Source: Hydractinia symbiolongicarpus
Taxonomy: Eukaryota; Cnidaria; Hydrozoa; Anthoathecata; Hydractiniidae
Assembly: GCF_029227915.1 (NCBI RefSeq)
Contig: NC_079876.1
Location: 560,001-624,000 of the forward strand
Direction: 5' to 3'
DNA length: 64,000 bases
In this document: in pieces, positions 1 through 12,990 of the stretch
How the letters are laid out: every line of letters begins with the position of its first letter
How positions within the stretch are numbered: the stretch's first letter is position 1
Program-made: the position numbers and the translations under genes
Notes under the pieces: model-generated
Seen by the model: the letters and a program-made list of their open reading frames with translations, nothing else
Databases searched by the model: none
What the model was told of the DNA's origin: nothing

Positions 1-1827
1 TTTAAATTATTTTTTCACCACTAAAACGCATGAGACTTGTAGTTTTCAAAAATGTTTTCATTTTTGATGAGACGCTGAATAAAAGAAGTTTAATCCCCAG
101 CAGACGAAAACCTGCGATTTCCCGTAAATCCCGGACTCAGCCCGAATAGTCAAAAGTATACAAAGAAAGTACCCAGGGGGTAAACGCATTTCCCAAACGA
201 TTTTTCAAATTATTTTTTCACCACTAAAGCCCATGAGACTTGTAGTTTTTAAAAATGTTTTCATTTTTGATGAGACGCTGAATAAAAGAAGTTTAATCGC
301 CGGCAAACGAAAACCCGCGACTTCCCGTAAATCCTGGACCCGGCCGTATAGTAAAAAGTATACAAAGAAAATACAAAGCGAGTAAACTCATTTCCCGAAC
401 GATTTTTTAAATTATTTTTTCACCACTAAAACGCATGAGACTTGTAGTTTTCAAAAATGTTTTTATTTTTGATTAGACGCTGAATAAAAGAAGTTTAATC
501 GCCGGCAAACGAAAACCTGCGATTTCCCGTAAATCCCGGACTCGGCCCGTATAGTCAAAAGTATACAAAGAAAGTACCCGGGGTGTAAACTCATTTCCCG
601 AACGATTTTTTAAATTATTTTTTTACCACTAAAACGCATGAGACTTGTAGTTTTCAGAAATGTTTTCATTTTTGATGAGACGCTTAATAAAAGTGGTTTA
701 ATCGCCGGCAAACGAAAACCCGCGATTTCCCGTAAATCCCGGGCTTGGCCCGTATAGTCGAATGTATACAAAGAAAGTACCCTGTGAGTAAACCCCTTTC
801 CAAAACGATTTTTTAAATTATCTTTTCACCACTGAAACGCATGAGACTTGTAGTTTTCAAAAATGTTTTCATTTTTGATGAGACGCTGAATAAAAGAAGT
901 TTAATCGCCGGCAAACAAAAATCCGCGATTTCCCGTAAATCCCGGACTCGGCCCGTATAGTCAAAAGTATACAAAGAAAGTACCCAGGGAGTAAACTCAT
1001 TTCCCGAACGATTTTTTAAATTATTTTTTTACCACTAAAACGCATGAGACTTGTAGTTTTCAAAAATGTTTTCATTTTTGATGAGACTCTGAATAAAAGA
1101 AGTTTAATCGCCGGCAAACGAAAACCTGCGATTTCCCGTAAATCCCGGACTCGGCCCGTATAGTCAAAAGTATACAAAGAAAGTACCCGGGGTGTAAACT
1201 CATTTCCCGAACGATTTTTCAAATTATTATTTCACCACTAAAGCCCACGAGACTTGTAGTTTTTAAAAATGTTTTCATTTTTGATGAGATGCTGAATAAA
1301 AGAAGTTTAATCGCCGGCAAACGAAAACCCGCGACTTCCCGTAAATCCCGGACTCGGCCCGTATAGTCCAAAGTATACAAAGAAAGTACCCAGGCAGTAA
1401 ACTCATTTCCCGAACGATTTTTTAAATTATTTTTTCACCACTAAAACGCATGAGAATTGTAGTTTTCAAAAATGTTTTCATTTTTGATGAGACGCTGAAT
1501 AAAAGATGTTTAATCGCCTGCAAAGGAAAACCCGCGATTTTCCGTAAATCCCGGACTCGGCCCGTATAGTTAAAAGTATACAAGGAAAGTACCCAGTGAG
1601 TAAACTCATTTTCTGAACGAATTTTTAAATTATTTTTTCACCACTAAAATGCATGAGACTTGTAGTTTTCAGAAATGTTTTCATTTTTGATGAGACGCTT
1701 AATGAAAGTGGTTTAATCGCCGGCAAACGAAAACCCGCGATTTCCCGTAAATCCCGGGCTCGGCCCGTATAGTCGAATGTATACAAAGAAAGTACCCTGT
1801 GAGTAAACCCATTTCCAAAACGATTTT
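1..1827. repeat. Left-edge block: nine mixed satellite monomers
   Basis: Nine 203-bp monomers of different subtypes fill this stretch. The first monomer has several changes not seen elsewhere, such as ATCCCCAG in the IR2 left arm and CCGAATAG in IR3. Monomers starting near 407 and 1016 share the ending GTACCCGGGGTGTAAACTC. Monomers near 610 and 1625 are of the T subtype (CTTAATAAAAGTGG or CTTAATGAAAGTGG, GTCGAATGTATAC, ACCCTGTGAG), which is otherwise concentrated at 16.8-26 kb and 32-36 kb. No gene is present. Confidence 0.85.
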
Positions 1828-4466
1828 TTAAATTATTTTTTCACCACTAAAACGCATGAGACTTGTAGTTTTCAAAAATGTTTTCATTTTTAATGAGACG
1901 CTGAATAAAAGAAAATTAATCGCCGGCAAACGAAAACCTGCGATTTCCCGTAAATCCTGGACACGGCCCGTATAGTCAAAAGTATACAAAGAAAGTACCC
2001 AGGGAGTAAACTCATTTCCCAAACGATTTTTTAAATTATTATTTCACCACTAAAGCCCATGAGACTTGTAGTTTTTAAAAATGTTTTCATTTTTGATGAG
2101 ACGCTGAATAAAAGATGTTTAATCGCCGGCAAACGAAAACCCGCGATTTGCCGTAAATCCAGGACTCGGCCCGTATAGTCAAAAGTATACAAGGAAAGTA
2201 CCCAGTGAGTAAACTCATTTACCAAACGAATTTTTAAATTATTTTTTCACCACTAAAACGCATAAGACTTGTAGTTTTCAAAAATATTTTCATTTTTGAT
2301 GAGACGCTGAATAAAAGAAGTTTAATCGCCGGCAAACGAAAACCTGTGATTTCCCGTAAATCCTGGACTCGGCCCGTATAGTCAAAAGTATACAAAGAAA
2401 GTACCCAGGGAGTAAACTCATTTCCCAAACGATTTTTTAAATTATTATTTCACCACTAAAGCCCATGAGACTTGTAGTTTTTAAAAATGTTTTCATTTTT
2501 GATGAGACGCTGAATAAAAGAAGTTTAATCGCCGGCAAACGAAAACCCGCCATTTCCCGTAAATCCCGGACCCGGCCCGTATAGTTAAAAGTATACAAGG
2601 AAAGTACCCAGTGAGTAAACTCATTTCCCGAACGAATTTTTAAATTATTTTTCACCACTAAAACGCATGAGACTTGTAGTTTTCAGTAATGTTTTCATTT
2701 TTGATGAGACGCTGAATATAAGAAGTTTAATCGCCGGCAAACGAAAACCTGCGATTTCCCGTAAATTCCGGACTCGGCCCGTATAGTCAAAAGTATACAA
2801 GGAAAGTACCCAGAGAGTAAACTTATTTCCCGAACGAATTTTTAAATTATTTTTTCACCACTAAAACGCATGAGACTTGTAGTTTTTAAAAATGTTTTCA
2901 TTTTTGATGAGACGCTGAATAAAAGAAGTTTAATCGCCGGCAAACGAAAACCTGCGATTTCCCGTAAATCCCGGACTCGGCCTGTATAGTCAAAAGTATA
3001 CAAAGAAAGTACCCAGGGTGTAAACGCATTTCCCGAACGATTTTTTAAATTATTTTTTCACCACTAAAACGCATGAGACTTGCAGTTTTCAAAAATGTTT
3101 TCATTTTTGATGAGACGCTAAATAAAAGAAGTTTAATCGCCAGCAAACGAAAACCTGCGATTTCCCGTAAATCCCGGACTCGGCCCGTATACTCAAAAGT
3201 ATACAAAAAAAGTACCCAGGGAGTAAACTCATTTTCCAAACGATTTTTTAAATTATTTTTTCACCACTAAAACGCATGAGACTTGCAGTTTTCAAAAATG
3301 TTTTCATTTTTGATGAGACGCTGAATAAAAGAAGTTTAATCGCCGGCAAACGAAAACCCGCGACTCCCCGTAAATCCCGGCTTGGCCCGTATAGTCAAAA
3401 GTATACAAAGAAAGTACCCAGGGAGTAAACTCTTTTCCCGAACGATTTTTTAAATTATTTTTTCACCACTAAAACGCATGAGACTTGTAGTTTTTTAAAA
3501 AATGTTTTCCTTTTTGATGAGACGCTGAATAAAAGAAGTTTAATCGGCGGCAAACGAAAACCCGCGATTTCCCGTAAATCCCGGACTCGGCCCGTATAGT
3601 TAAAAGTATCCAAGGAAAGTACCCAGTGAGTAAACTCATTTCCCGAACGAATTTTTAAATTATTTTTCACCACTAAAACGCATGAGACTTGTAGTTTTCA
3701 GTAATGTTTTCATTTTATGATGAGACGCTGAATATAAGAAGTTTAATCGCCGGCAAACGAAAAGCCGCGATTTCCCGTAAATCCCGGACTCGGCCCGTAT
3801 AGTTAAAAGTATCCAAGGAAAGTACCCAGTGAGTAAACTCATTTCCCGAACGAATTTTTAAATTATTTTTTCACCACTAAAACGCATGAGACTTGTAGTT
3901 TTCAGAAATGTTTTCATTTTTGATGAGACGCTGAACATAAGAAGTTTAATCGCCGGCAAACGAAAACCTGCCATTTCCCGTAAATCCCGGACTCGGCCCG
4001 TATAGTCAAAAGTATACAAGGAAAGCACCCAGTGAGTAAACTTATTTCCCGACCGAATTTTTAAATTATTTTTTCACCACTAAAACGCATGAGACTTGTA
4101 GTTTTTAAAAATGTTTTCATTTTTGATGAGACGCTGAATAAAAGAAGTTTAATCGCCGGCAAACGAAAACCTGCGATTTACCGTAAATCCCGGACTCGGC
4201 CCGTATAGTCAAAAGTATACAAAGAAAGTACCCAGGGTGTAAACGCATTTCCCAACCGATTTTTTAAATTATTTTTTCACCACCAAAACGCATGAGACTT
4301 GTAGTTTTTAAAAATGTTTTCATTTTTGATGAGACGCTGAATAAAAGAAGTTTAATCGCCGGCAAACGAAAACCTGCGATTTCCTGTAAATCCCGGACTC
4401 GGCCCGTATACTCAAAAGTATACAAAGAAAGTACCCAGGGAATAAACTCATTTCCCAAACGATTTT
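1827..4466. repeat. Segment D1a: 13-monomer block duplicated at offset 8524
   Basis: Thirteen consecutive monomers match, in order and subtype, those at about 10351-12990. Diagnostic variants shared by both copies include GGACACGG near 1960 and 10484, CCTGTGATTT near 2342 and 10866, the doubled-T change GTAGTTTTTTAAAAAATG near 3487 and 12011, and ATTTTATGATGAG near 3713 and 12237. Differences are sparse substitutions (for example CGGCCCG against CGGCACG near 10897). Collinearity breaks on the left at a T-subtype monomer (1625-1827) that the other copy lacks, and on the right at about 4467. Confidence 0.9.
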
Positions 4467-7309
4467 TTAAATTATTATTTCACCACTAAAGCCCATGAGA
4501 ATTGTAGTTTTTAAAAATGTTTTCATTTTTGATGAGACTCTGAATAAAAGATGTTTAATTGCCTGCAAACGAAAACCCGCGATTTTCCGTAAATCCCGGA
4601 CTCGGCCCGTATAGTCAAAAGTATACAAGGAAAGTACCCAGTGAGTAAACTCATTTCCCGAACGAATTTTTAAATTATTTTTTCACCACTAAAACGCATA
4701 AGACTTGTAGTTTTCAAAAATGTTTTCATTTTTGATGAGACGCTGAATAAAAGAAGTTTAATCGCCGGCAAACGAAAACCTGCGATTTCCCGTAAATCCC
4801 GGACTCGGACCGTATACTCAAAAGTATACAAAGAAAGTACCCAGGGAGTAAACTCATTTCCCAAACGATTTTTTAAATTATTTTTTCACCACTAAAGCCC
4901 ATGAGACTTGTAGTTTTTAAAAATGTTTTCATTTTTGATGAGACGCTGAATAAAAGATGTTTAATCGCCGGCAAACGAAAACCCGCGATTTCCCGTAAAT
5001 CCCGGGCTTGGCCCGTATAGTCAAATGTATACAAAGAAAGTACCCTGTGAGTAAACTCATTTCCAAAATGATTTTTTAAATTATGTTTTCACCACTAAAA
5101 CGCTTGAGAATTGTAGTTTTCAAAAATGTTTTCATTTCTGATGAGACGCTGAAGAAAAGAAGTTTACTCGCGGGCAAACGAAAACCCGCGATTTCCTGTA
5201 AATCCCGGGCTTGGCCCGTATAGTCAAAAGTATACAAAGGTAGTACCCAGGGAGTAAACTCATTTCCCAAACGATTTTTTAATTTATTTTTTCACCACTA
5301 AAACGCATGAGAATTGTAGTTTTCAAAAATGTTTTCATTTTTGATGAGACGCTGAATAAAAGGAGTTTAATCGCCGGCAAACGAAAACTAGCGATTTCCC
5401 GTAAATCCCGGACTCGGCCCGTATAGTCAAAGGTATACAAAGAAAGTACCCAGGGAGTAAACTAATTTCCTAAACGATTTTTTAAATTATTATTTCACCA
5501 CTAAAGCCCATGAGACTTGTAGTTTTTAAAAATGTTTTCATTTTTGATGAGACGCTGAATAAAAGATGTTTAATCGCCGGCAAACGAAAACCCGCGATTT
5601 CCCGTAAATCCCGGACTCGGCCCGTATAGTCAAAAGTATACAAGGAAAGTACCCAGTGAGTAAACTCATTTCCCGAACGAATTTTTAAATTATTTTTTCA
5701 CCACTAAAACGCATAAGACTTGTAGTTTTCAAAAATGTTTTCATTTTTGATGAGACGCTGAATAAAAGAAGTTTAATCGTCGGCAAACGAAAACCTGCGA
5801 TTTCCCGTAAATCCCGGACTCGGCCCGTATACTCAAAAGTATACAAAGAAAGTACCCAGGGAGTAAACTCATTTCCCAAACGATTTTTTAAATTATGTTT
5901 TCACCACTAAAACGCTTGAGAATTGTAGTTTTCAAAAATGTTTTCATTCCTGATGAGACGCTGAATAAAATATGTTTAATCGCCGGCAAACGAAAACCCG
6001 CGATTTCCCGTAAATCCCGGGCTTGGCCCGTATAGTCAAATGTATACAAAGAAAGTACCCTGTGAGTAAACTCATTTCCAAAATGATTTTTTAAATTATG
6101 TTTTCACCACTAAAACGCTTGAGAATTGTAGTTTTCAAAAATGTTTTCATTCCTGATGAGACGCTGAAGAAAAGAAGTTTAATCGCGGGCAAACGAAAAC
6201 CCGCGATTTCCTGTAAATCCCGGGCTTGGCCCGTATAGTCAAAAGTATACAAAGGTAGTACCCAGGGAGTAAACTCATTTCCCAAACGATTTTTTAATTT
6301 ATTTTTTCACCACTAAAACGCATGAGAATTGTAGTTTTCAAAAATGTTTTCATTTTTGATGAGACGCTGAATAAAAGAAGTTTAATCGCCGGCAAACGAA
6401 AACTGGCGATTTCCCGTAAATCCCGGACTCGGCCCGTATAGTCAAAGGTATACAAAGAAAGTATCCAGGGAGTAAACTAATTTCCTAAACGACTTTTTAA
6501 ATTATTATTTCACCACTAAAGCCCATGAGACTTGTAGTTTTTAAAAATGTTTTCATTTTTGATGAGACGCTGAATAAAAGATGTTTAATCGCCGGCAAAC
6601 GAAAACCCGCGATTTCCCGTAAATCCCGGGCTTGGCCCGTATAGTCAAATGTATACAAAGAAAGTACCCTGTGAGTAAACTCATTTCCAAAATGATTTTT
6701 TAAATTATGTTTTCACCACTAAAACGCTTGAGAATTGTAGTTTTCAAAAATGTTTTCATTTCTGATGAGACGCTGAAGAAAAGAAGTTTAATCGCGGGCA
6801 AACGAAAACCCGCGATTTCCTGTAAATCCCGGGCTTGGCCCGTATAGTCAAAAGTATACAAAGGTAGTACCCAGGGAGTAAACTCATTTCCCGAACGATT
6901 TTTTAATTTATTTTTTCACCACTAAAACGCATGAGAATTGTAGTTTTCAAGAATGTTTTCATTTTTGATGAGACGCTGAATAAAAGAAGTTTAATCGCCG
7001 GCAAACGAAAACTCGCGATTTCCCGTAAATCCCGGACTCGGCCCGTATAGTCAAAAGTATACAAAGAAAGTACCCAGGGAGTAAACTAATTTCCTAAACG
7101 ATTTTTTAAATTATTATTTCACCACTAAAACCCATGAGACTTGTAGTTTTCAGAAATGTTTTCATTTTTGATGAGACGCTTAATGAAAGTGGTTTAATCG
7201 CCGGCAAACGAAAACCCGCGATTTCCCGTAAATCCCGGGCTTGGCCCGTATAGTCAAAAGTATACAAAGGTAGTACCCAGGGAGTAAACTCATTTCCCAA
7301 ACGATTTTT
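4467..7309. repeat. 5-mer (1015 bp) block carrying the perfect-IR2 subfamily
   Basis: Monomers near 4670 and 5685, near 5076 and 6091, and near 5279 and 6294 correspond at a 1015-bp spacing (five monomers). A subfamily with CGCTTGAGAATTG, CTGATGAGACGCTGAAGAAAAG and CGCGGGCAAACG recurs at about 5.08, 6.09 and 6.70 kb. The monomer near 5888 joins a CGCTTGAG-type front to the back half of the 4873 type, and the one near 6497 is a similar hybrid, so the block has been shuffled by in-register exchange. Confidence 0.82.
6181..6208. other. Perfect IR2 stem (9-bp arms AATCGCGGG / CCCGCGATT)
   Basis: A C-to-G change at monomer position 98, together with C at position 113, makes the IR2 stem fully paired over nine bases with a 10-nt loop. 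The same perfect form is at 6790-6817 and 23229-23256. A seven-base version is at 5168-5191. All belong to the CGCTTGAGAATTG subfamily. Confidence 0.85.
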
Positions 7310-10300
7310 TAATTTATTTTTTCACCACTAAAACGCATGAGAATTGTAGTTTTCAAAAATGTTTTCATTTTTGATGAGACGCTGAATAAAAGAAGTTTAA
7401 TCGCCGGCAAACGAAAACTAGCGATTTCCTGTAAATCCCGGACTCGGCCCGTATAGTCAAAGGTATACAAGGAAAGTACCCAGTGAGTAAACTTATTTCT
7501 CGAACGAATTTTTAAATTATTTTTTCACCACTAAAACGCATGAGACTTGTAGTTTTTAAAAATGTTTTCATTTTTGATGAGACGCTGAATAAAAGAAGTT
7601 TAATCGCCGGCAAACGAAAACCTGCGATTTCCCGTAAATCCCGGACTCGGCCCGTATAGTCAAAAGTATACAAAGAAAGTACCCAGGGTGTAAACGCATT
7701 TCCCGAACGATTTTTTAAATTATTTTTTCACCACTAAAACGCATGAGACTTGTAGTTTTCAAAAATGTTTTCATTTTTGATGAGACGCTGAATAAAAGAA
7801 GTTTAATCGCCGGCAAACGAAAACCTGCGATTTCCCGTAAATCCCGGACTCGGCCCGTATACTCAAAAGTATACAAAGAAAGTACCCAGGGAGTAAACTC
7901 ATTTCCCAAACGATTTTTTAAATTATTATTTCACCACTAAAACGCATGAGAATTGTAGTTTTCAAAAATGTTTTCATTTTTGATGAGACGCTGAATAAAA
8001 GAAGTTTAATCGCCGGCAAACGAAAACCCGCGACTCCCCGTAAATCCCGGCTTGGCCCGTATAGTCAAAAGTATACAAAGAAAGTACCCAAGGAGTAAGC
8101 TCTTTTCCCGAACGATTTTTTAAATTATTTTTTCACCACTAAAACGCATGAGACTTGTAGTTTTTAAAAATGTTTTCATTTTTGATGAGACGCTGAATAA
8201 AAGAAGTTTAATCGCCGGCAAACGAAAACCCGCGATTTCCCGTAAATCCGGGACTCGGCCCGTATAGTTAAAAGTATCCAAGGAAAGTACCCAGTGAGAA
8301 AACTCATTTCCCGAACGAATTTTTAAATTATTTTTTCACCACTAAAACGCATGAGACTTGTAGTTTTCAGAAATGTTTTCATTTTTGATGAGACGCTGAA
8401 TATAAGAAGTTTAATCGCCGGCAAACGAAAACCTGCCATTTCCCGTAAATCCCGGACTCGGCCCGTATAGTCAAAAGTATACAAGGAAAGCACCCAGTGA
8501 GTAAACTTATTTCCCGAACGAATTTTTAAATTATTTTTTCACCACTAAAACGCATGAGACTTGTAGTTTTTAAAAATGTTTTCATTTTTGATGAGACGCT
8601 GAATAAAAGAAGTTTAATCGCCGGCAAACGAAAACCTGCGATTTCCCGTAAATCCCGGACTCGGCCCGTATACTCAAAAGTATACAAACAAAGTACCCAG
8701 GGAGTAAACTCATTTGCCAAACGATTTTTTAAATTATTATTTCACCACTAAAGCCCATGAGACTTGTAGTTTTTAAAAATGTTTTCATTTTTGATGAGAC
8801 GCTGAATAAAAGATGTTTAATCGCCTGCAAAGGAAAACCCGCGATTTTCCGTAAATCCCGGACTCGGCCCGTGTAGTTAAAAGTATACAAGGAAAGTACC
8901 CAGTGAGTAAACTCATTTTCTGAACGAATTTTTAAATTATTTTTTCACCACTAAAACGCATGAGACTTGTAGTTTTCAAAAATGTTTTCATTTTTAATGA
9001 GACGCTGAATAAAAGAAGTTTAATCGCCGGCAAACGAAAACCTGCGATTTCCCGTAAATCCTGGACTCGGCCCGTATAGTCAAAAGTATACAAAGAAAGT
9101 ACCCAGGCAGTAAACTCATTTCCCAAACGATTTTTTAAATTATTATTTCACCACTAAAACGCATAAGACTTGTAGTTTTCAAAAATGTTTTCATTTTTGA
9201 TGAGACGCTGAATAAAAGAAGTTTAATCGCCAGCAAACGAAAACCTGCGATTTCCCGTAAATCCCGAAATCGGCCCGTATACTCAAAAGTATACAAAGAA
9301 AGTACCCAGGGAGTAAACTCATTTCCCAAACGATTTTTTAAATTATTATTTCACCACTAAAACGCATGAGAATTGTAGTTTTCAAAAATGTTTTCATTTT
9401 TGATGAGACGCTGAATAAAAGAAGTTTAATCGCCGGCAAACGAAAACCCGCGACTCCCCGTAAATCCCAGCTTGGCCCGTATAGTCAAAAGTATACAAAG
9501 AAAGTACCCGGGGTGTAAACTCATTTCCCGAACGATTTTTTAAATTATTTTTTCACCACTAAAACGCATGAGACTTGTAGTTTTTAAAAATGTTTTCATT
9601 TTTGATGAGACGCTGAATAAAAGAAGTTTAATCGCCGGCAAACGAAAACCCGCGATTTCCCGTAAATCCCGGACTCGGCCCGTATAGTTAAAAGTATCCA
9701 AGGAAAGTACCCAGTGAGTAAACTCATTTCCCGAACGAATTTTTAAATGCTTTTTTCACCACTAAAACGCATGAGACTTGTAGTTTTCAGAAATGTTTTC
9801 ATTTTTGATGAGACGCTGAATATAAGAAGTTTAATCGCCGGCAAACGAAAACCTGCCATTTCCCGTAAATCCCGGACTCGGCCCGTATAGTCAAAAGTAT
9901 ACAAGGAAAGCACCCAGTGAGTAAACTTATTTCCCGAACGAATTTTTAAATTATTTTTTCACCACTAAAACGCATGAGACTTGTAGTTTTTAAAAATGTT
10001 TTCATTTTTGATGAGACGCTGAATAAAAGAAGTTTAATCGCCGGCAAACGAAAACCTGCGATTTCCCGTAAATCCCGGACTCGGCCCGTATACTCAAAAG
10101 TATACAAACAAAATACCCAGGGAGTAAACTCATTTGCCAAACGATTTTTTAAATTATTATTTCACCACTAAAGCCCATGAGACTTGTAGTTTTTAAAAAT
10201 GTTTTAATTTTTGATGAGACGCTGAATAAAAGATGTTTAATCGCCTGCAAAGGAAAACCCGCGATTTTCCGTAAATCCCGGACTCGGCCCGTATAGTTAA

Positions 10301-10350
10301 AAGTATACAAGGAAAGTACCCAGTGAGTAAACTCATTTTCTGAACGAATT
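7310..10350. repeat. 7-mer (1420 bp) duplication block
   Basis: Monomers from about 8121 to 9126 correspond to those from about 9541 to 10546 at a 1420-bp offset (seven monomers minus one base). Paired markers include ATAAGAAG with CCTGCCATTT near 8401 and 9821, and the perfect-IR3 monomers near 8526 and 9946 that share TATACAAACAAA. Monomers at about 8729-9740 also match about 12991 onward at offset 4262, sharing the rare CCCGTGTAGTT near 8869 and 13131. No gene is present. Confidence 0.85.
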
Positions 10351-12990
10351 TTTAAATTATTTTTTCACCACTAAAACGCATGAGACTTGTAGTTTTCAAA
10401 AATGTTTTCATTTTTAATGAGACGCTGAATAAAAGAAGTTTAATCGCCGGCAAACGAAAACCTGCGATTTCCCGTAAATCCTGGACACGGCCCGTATAGT
10501 CAAAAGTATACAAAGAAAGTACCCAGGGAGTAAACTCATTTCCCAAACGATTTTTTAAATTATTATTTCACCACTAAAGCCCATGAGACTTGTAGTTTTT
10601 AAAAATGTTTTCATTTTTGATGAGACGCTGAATAAAAGATGTTTAATCGCCGGCAAACGAAAACCCGCGATTTGCCGTAAATCCAGGACTCGGCCCGTAT
10701 AGTCAAAAGTATACAAGGAAAGTACCCAGTGAGTAAACTCATTTACCAAACGAATTTTTAAATTATTTTTTCACCACTAAAACGCATAAGACTTGTAGTT
10801 TTCAAAAATATTTTCATTTTTGATGAGACGCTGAATAAAAGAAGTTTAATCGCCGGCAAACGAAAACCTGTGATTTCCCGTAAATCCTGGACTCGGCACG
10901 TATAGTCAAAAGTATACAAAGAAAGTACCCAGGGAGTAAACTCATTTCCCAAACGATTTTTTAAATTATTATTTCACCACTAAAGCCCATGAGACTTGTA
11001 GTTTTTAAAAATGTTTTCATTTTTGATGAGCCGCTGAATAAAAGAAGTTTAATCGCCGGCAAACGAAAACCCGCGATTTCCCGTAAATCCCGGACCCGGC
11101 CCGTATAGTTAAAAGTATACAAGGAAAGTACCCAGTGAGTAAACTCATTTCCCGAACGAATTTTTAAATTATTTTTCACCACTAAAACGCATGAGACTTG
11201 TAGTTTTCAGTAATGTTTTCATTTTTGATGAGACGCTGAATATAAGAAGTTTAATCGCCGGCAAACGAAAACCTGCGATTTCCCGTAAATTCCGGACTCG
11301 GCCCGTATAGTCAAAAGTATACAAGGAAAGTACCCAGAGAGTAAACTTATTTCCCGAACGAATTTTTAAATTATTTTTTCACCACTAAAACGCATGAGAC
11401 TTGTAGTTTTTAAAAATGTTTTCATTTTTGATGAGACGCTGAATAAAAGAAGTTTAATCGCCGGCAAACGAAAACCTGCGATTTCCCGTAAATCCCGGAC
11501 TCGGCCTGTATAGTCAAAAGTATACAAAGAAAGTACCCAGGGTGTAAACGCATTTCCCGAACGATTTTTTAAATTATTTTTTCACCACTAAAACGCATGA
11601 GACTTGCAGTTTTCAAAAATGTTTTCATTTTTGATGAGACGCTAAATAAAAGAAGTTTAATCGCCGGCAAACGAAAACCTGCGATTTCCCGTAAATCCCG
11701 GACTCGGCCCGTATACTCAAAAGTATACAAAAAAAGTACCCAGGGAGTAAACTCATTTCCCAAACGATTTTTTAAATTATTATTTCACCACTAAAACGCA
11801 TGAGAATTGTAGTTTTCAAAAATGTTTTCATTTTTGATGAGACGCTGAATAAAAGAAGTTTAATCGCCGGCAAACGAAAACCCGCGACTCCCCGTAAATC
11901 CCGGCTTGGCCCGTATAGTCAAAAGTATACAAAGAAAGTACCCAGGGAGTAAACTCTTTTCCCGAACGATTTTTTAAATTATTTTTTCACCACTAAAACG
12001 CATGAGACTTGTAGTTTTTTAAAAAATGTTTTCCTTTTTGATGAGACGCTGAATAAAAGAAGTTTAATCGGCGGCAAACGAAAACCCGCGATTTCCCGTA
12101 AATCCCGGACTCGGCCCGTATAGTTAAAAGTATCCAAGGAAAGTACCCAGTGAGTAAACTCATTTCCCGAACGAATTTTTAAATTATTTTTCACCACTAA
12201 AACGCATGAGACTTGTAGTTTTCAGTAATGTTTTCATTTTATGATGAGACGCTGAATATAAGAAGTTTAATCGCCGGCAAACGAAAAGCCGCGATTTCCC
12301 GTAAATCCCGGACTCGGCCCGTATAGTTAAAAGTATCCAAGGAAAGTACCCAGTGAGTAAACTCATTTCCCGAACGAATTTTTAAATTATTTTTTCACCA
12401 CTAAAACGCATGAGACTTGTAGTTTTCAGAAATGTTTTCATTTTTGATGAGACGCTGAACATAAGAAGTTTAATCGCCGGCAAACGAAAACCTGCCATTT
12501 CCCGTAAATCCCGGACTCGGCCCGTATAGTCAAAAGTATACAAGGAAAGCACCCAGTGAGTAAACTTATTTCCCGACCGAATTTTTAAATTATTTTTTCA
12601 CCACTAAAACGCATGAGACTTGTAGTTTTTAAAAATGTTTTCATTTTTGATGAGACGCTGAATAAAAGAAGTTTAATCGCCGGCAAACGAAAACCTGCGA
12701 TTTCCCGTAAATCCCGGACTCGGCCCGTATAGTCAAAAGTATACAAAGAAAGTACCAAGGGTGTAAACGCATTTCCCAAACGATTTTTTAAATTATTTTT
12801 TCACCACTAAAACGCATGAGACTTGTAGTTTTTAAAAATGTTTTCATTTTTGATGAGACGCTGAATAAAAGAAGTTTAATCGCCGGCAAACGAAAACCTG
12901 CGATTTCCTGTAAATCCCGGACTCGGCCCGTATACTCAAAAGTATACAAAGAAAGTACCCAGGGAATAAACTCATTTCCCAAACGATTTT
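10351..12990. repeat. Segment D1b: partner of the block at 1827-4466
   Basis: This is the second near-identical copy of the 13-monomer segment. Its first four monomers (10352-11182) are repeated once more at 15020-15850 (offset 4668), and later monomers reappear at 16.04 kb (offset 3855) and 16.44 kb (offset 3652). The stepwise drop in offset shows internal deletions in that third copy. The segment therefore exists as two full copies and one shortened derivative within 18 kb. Confidence 0.9.
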
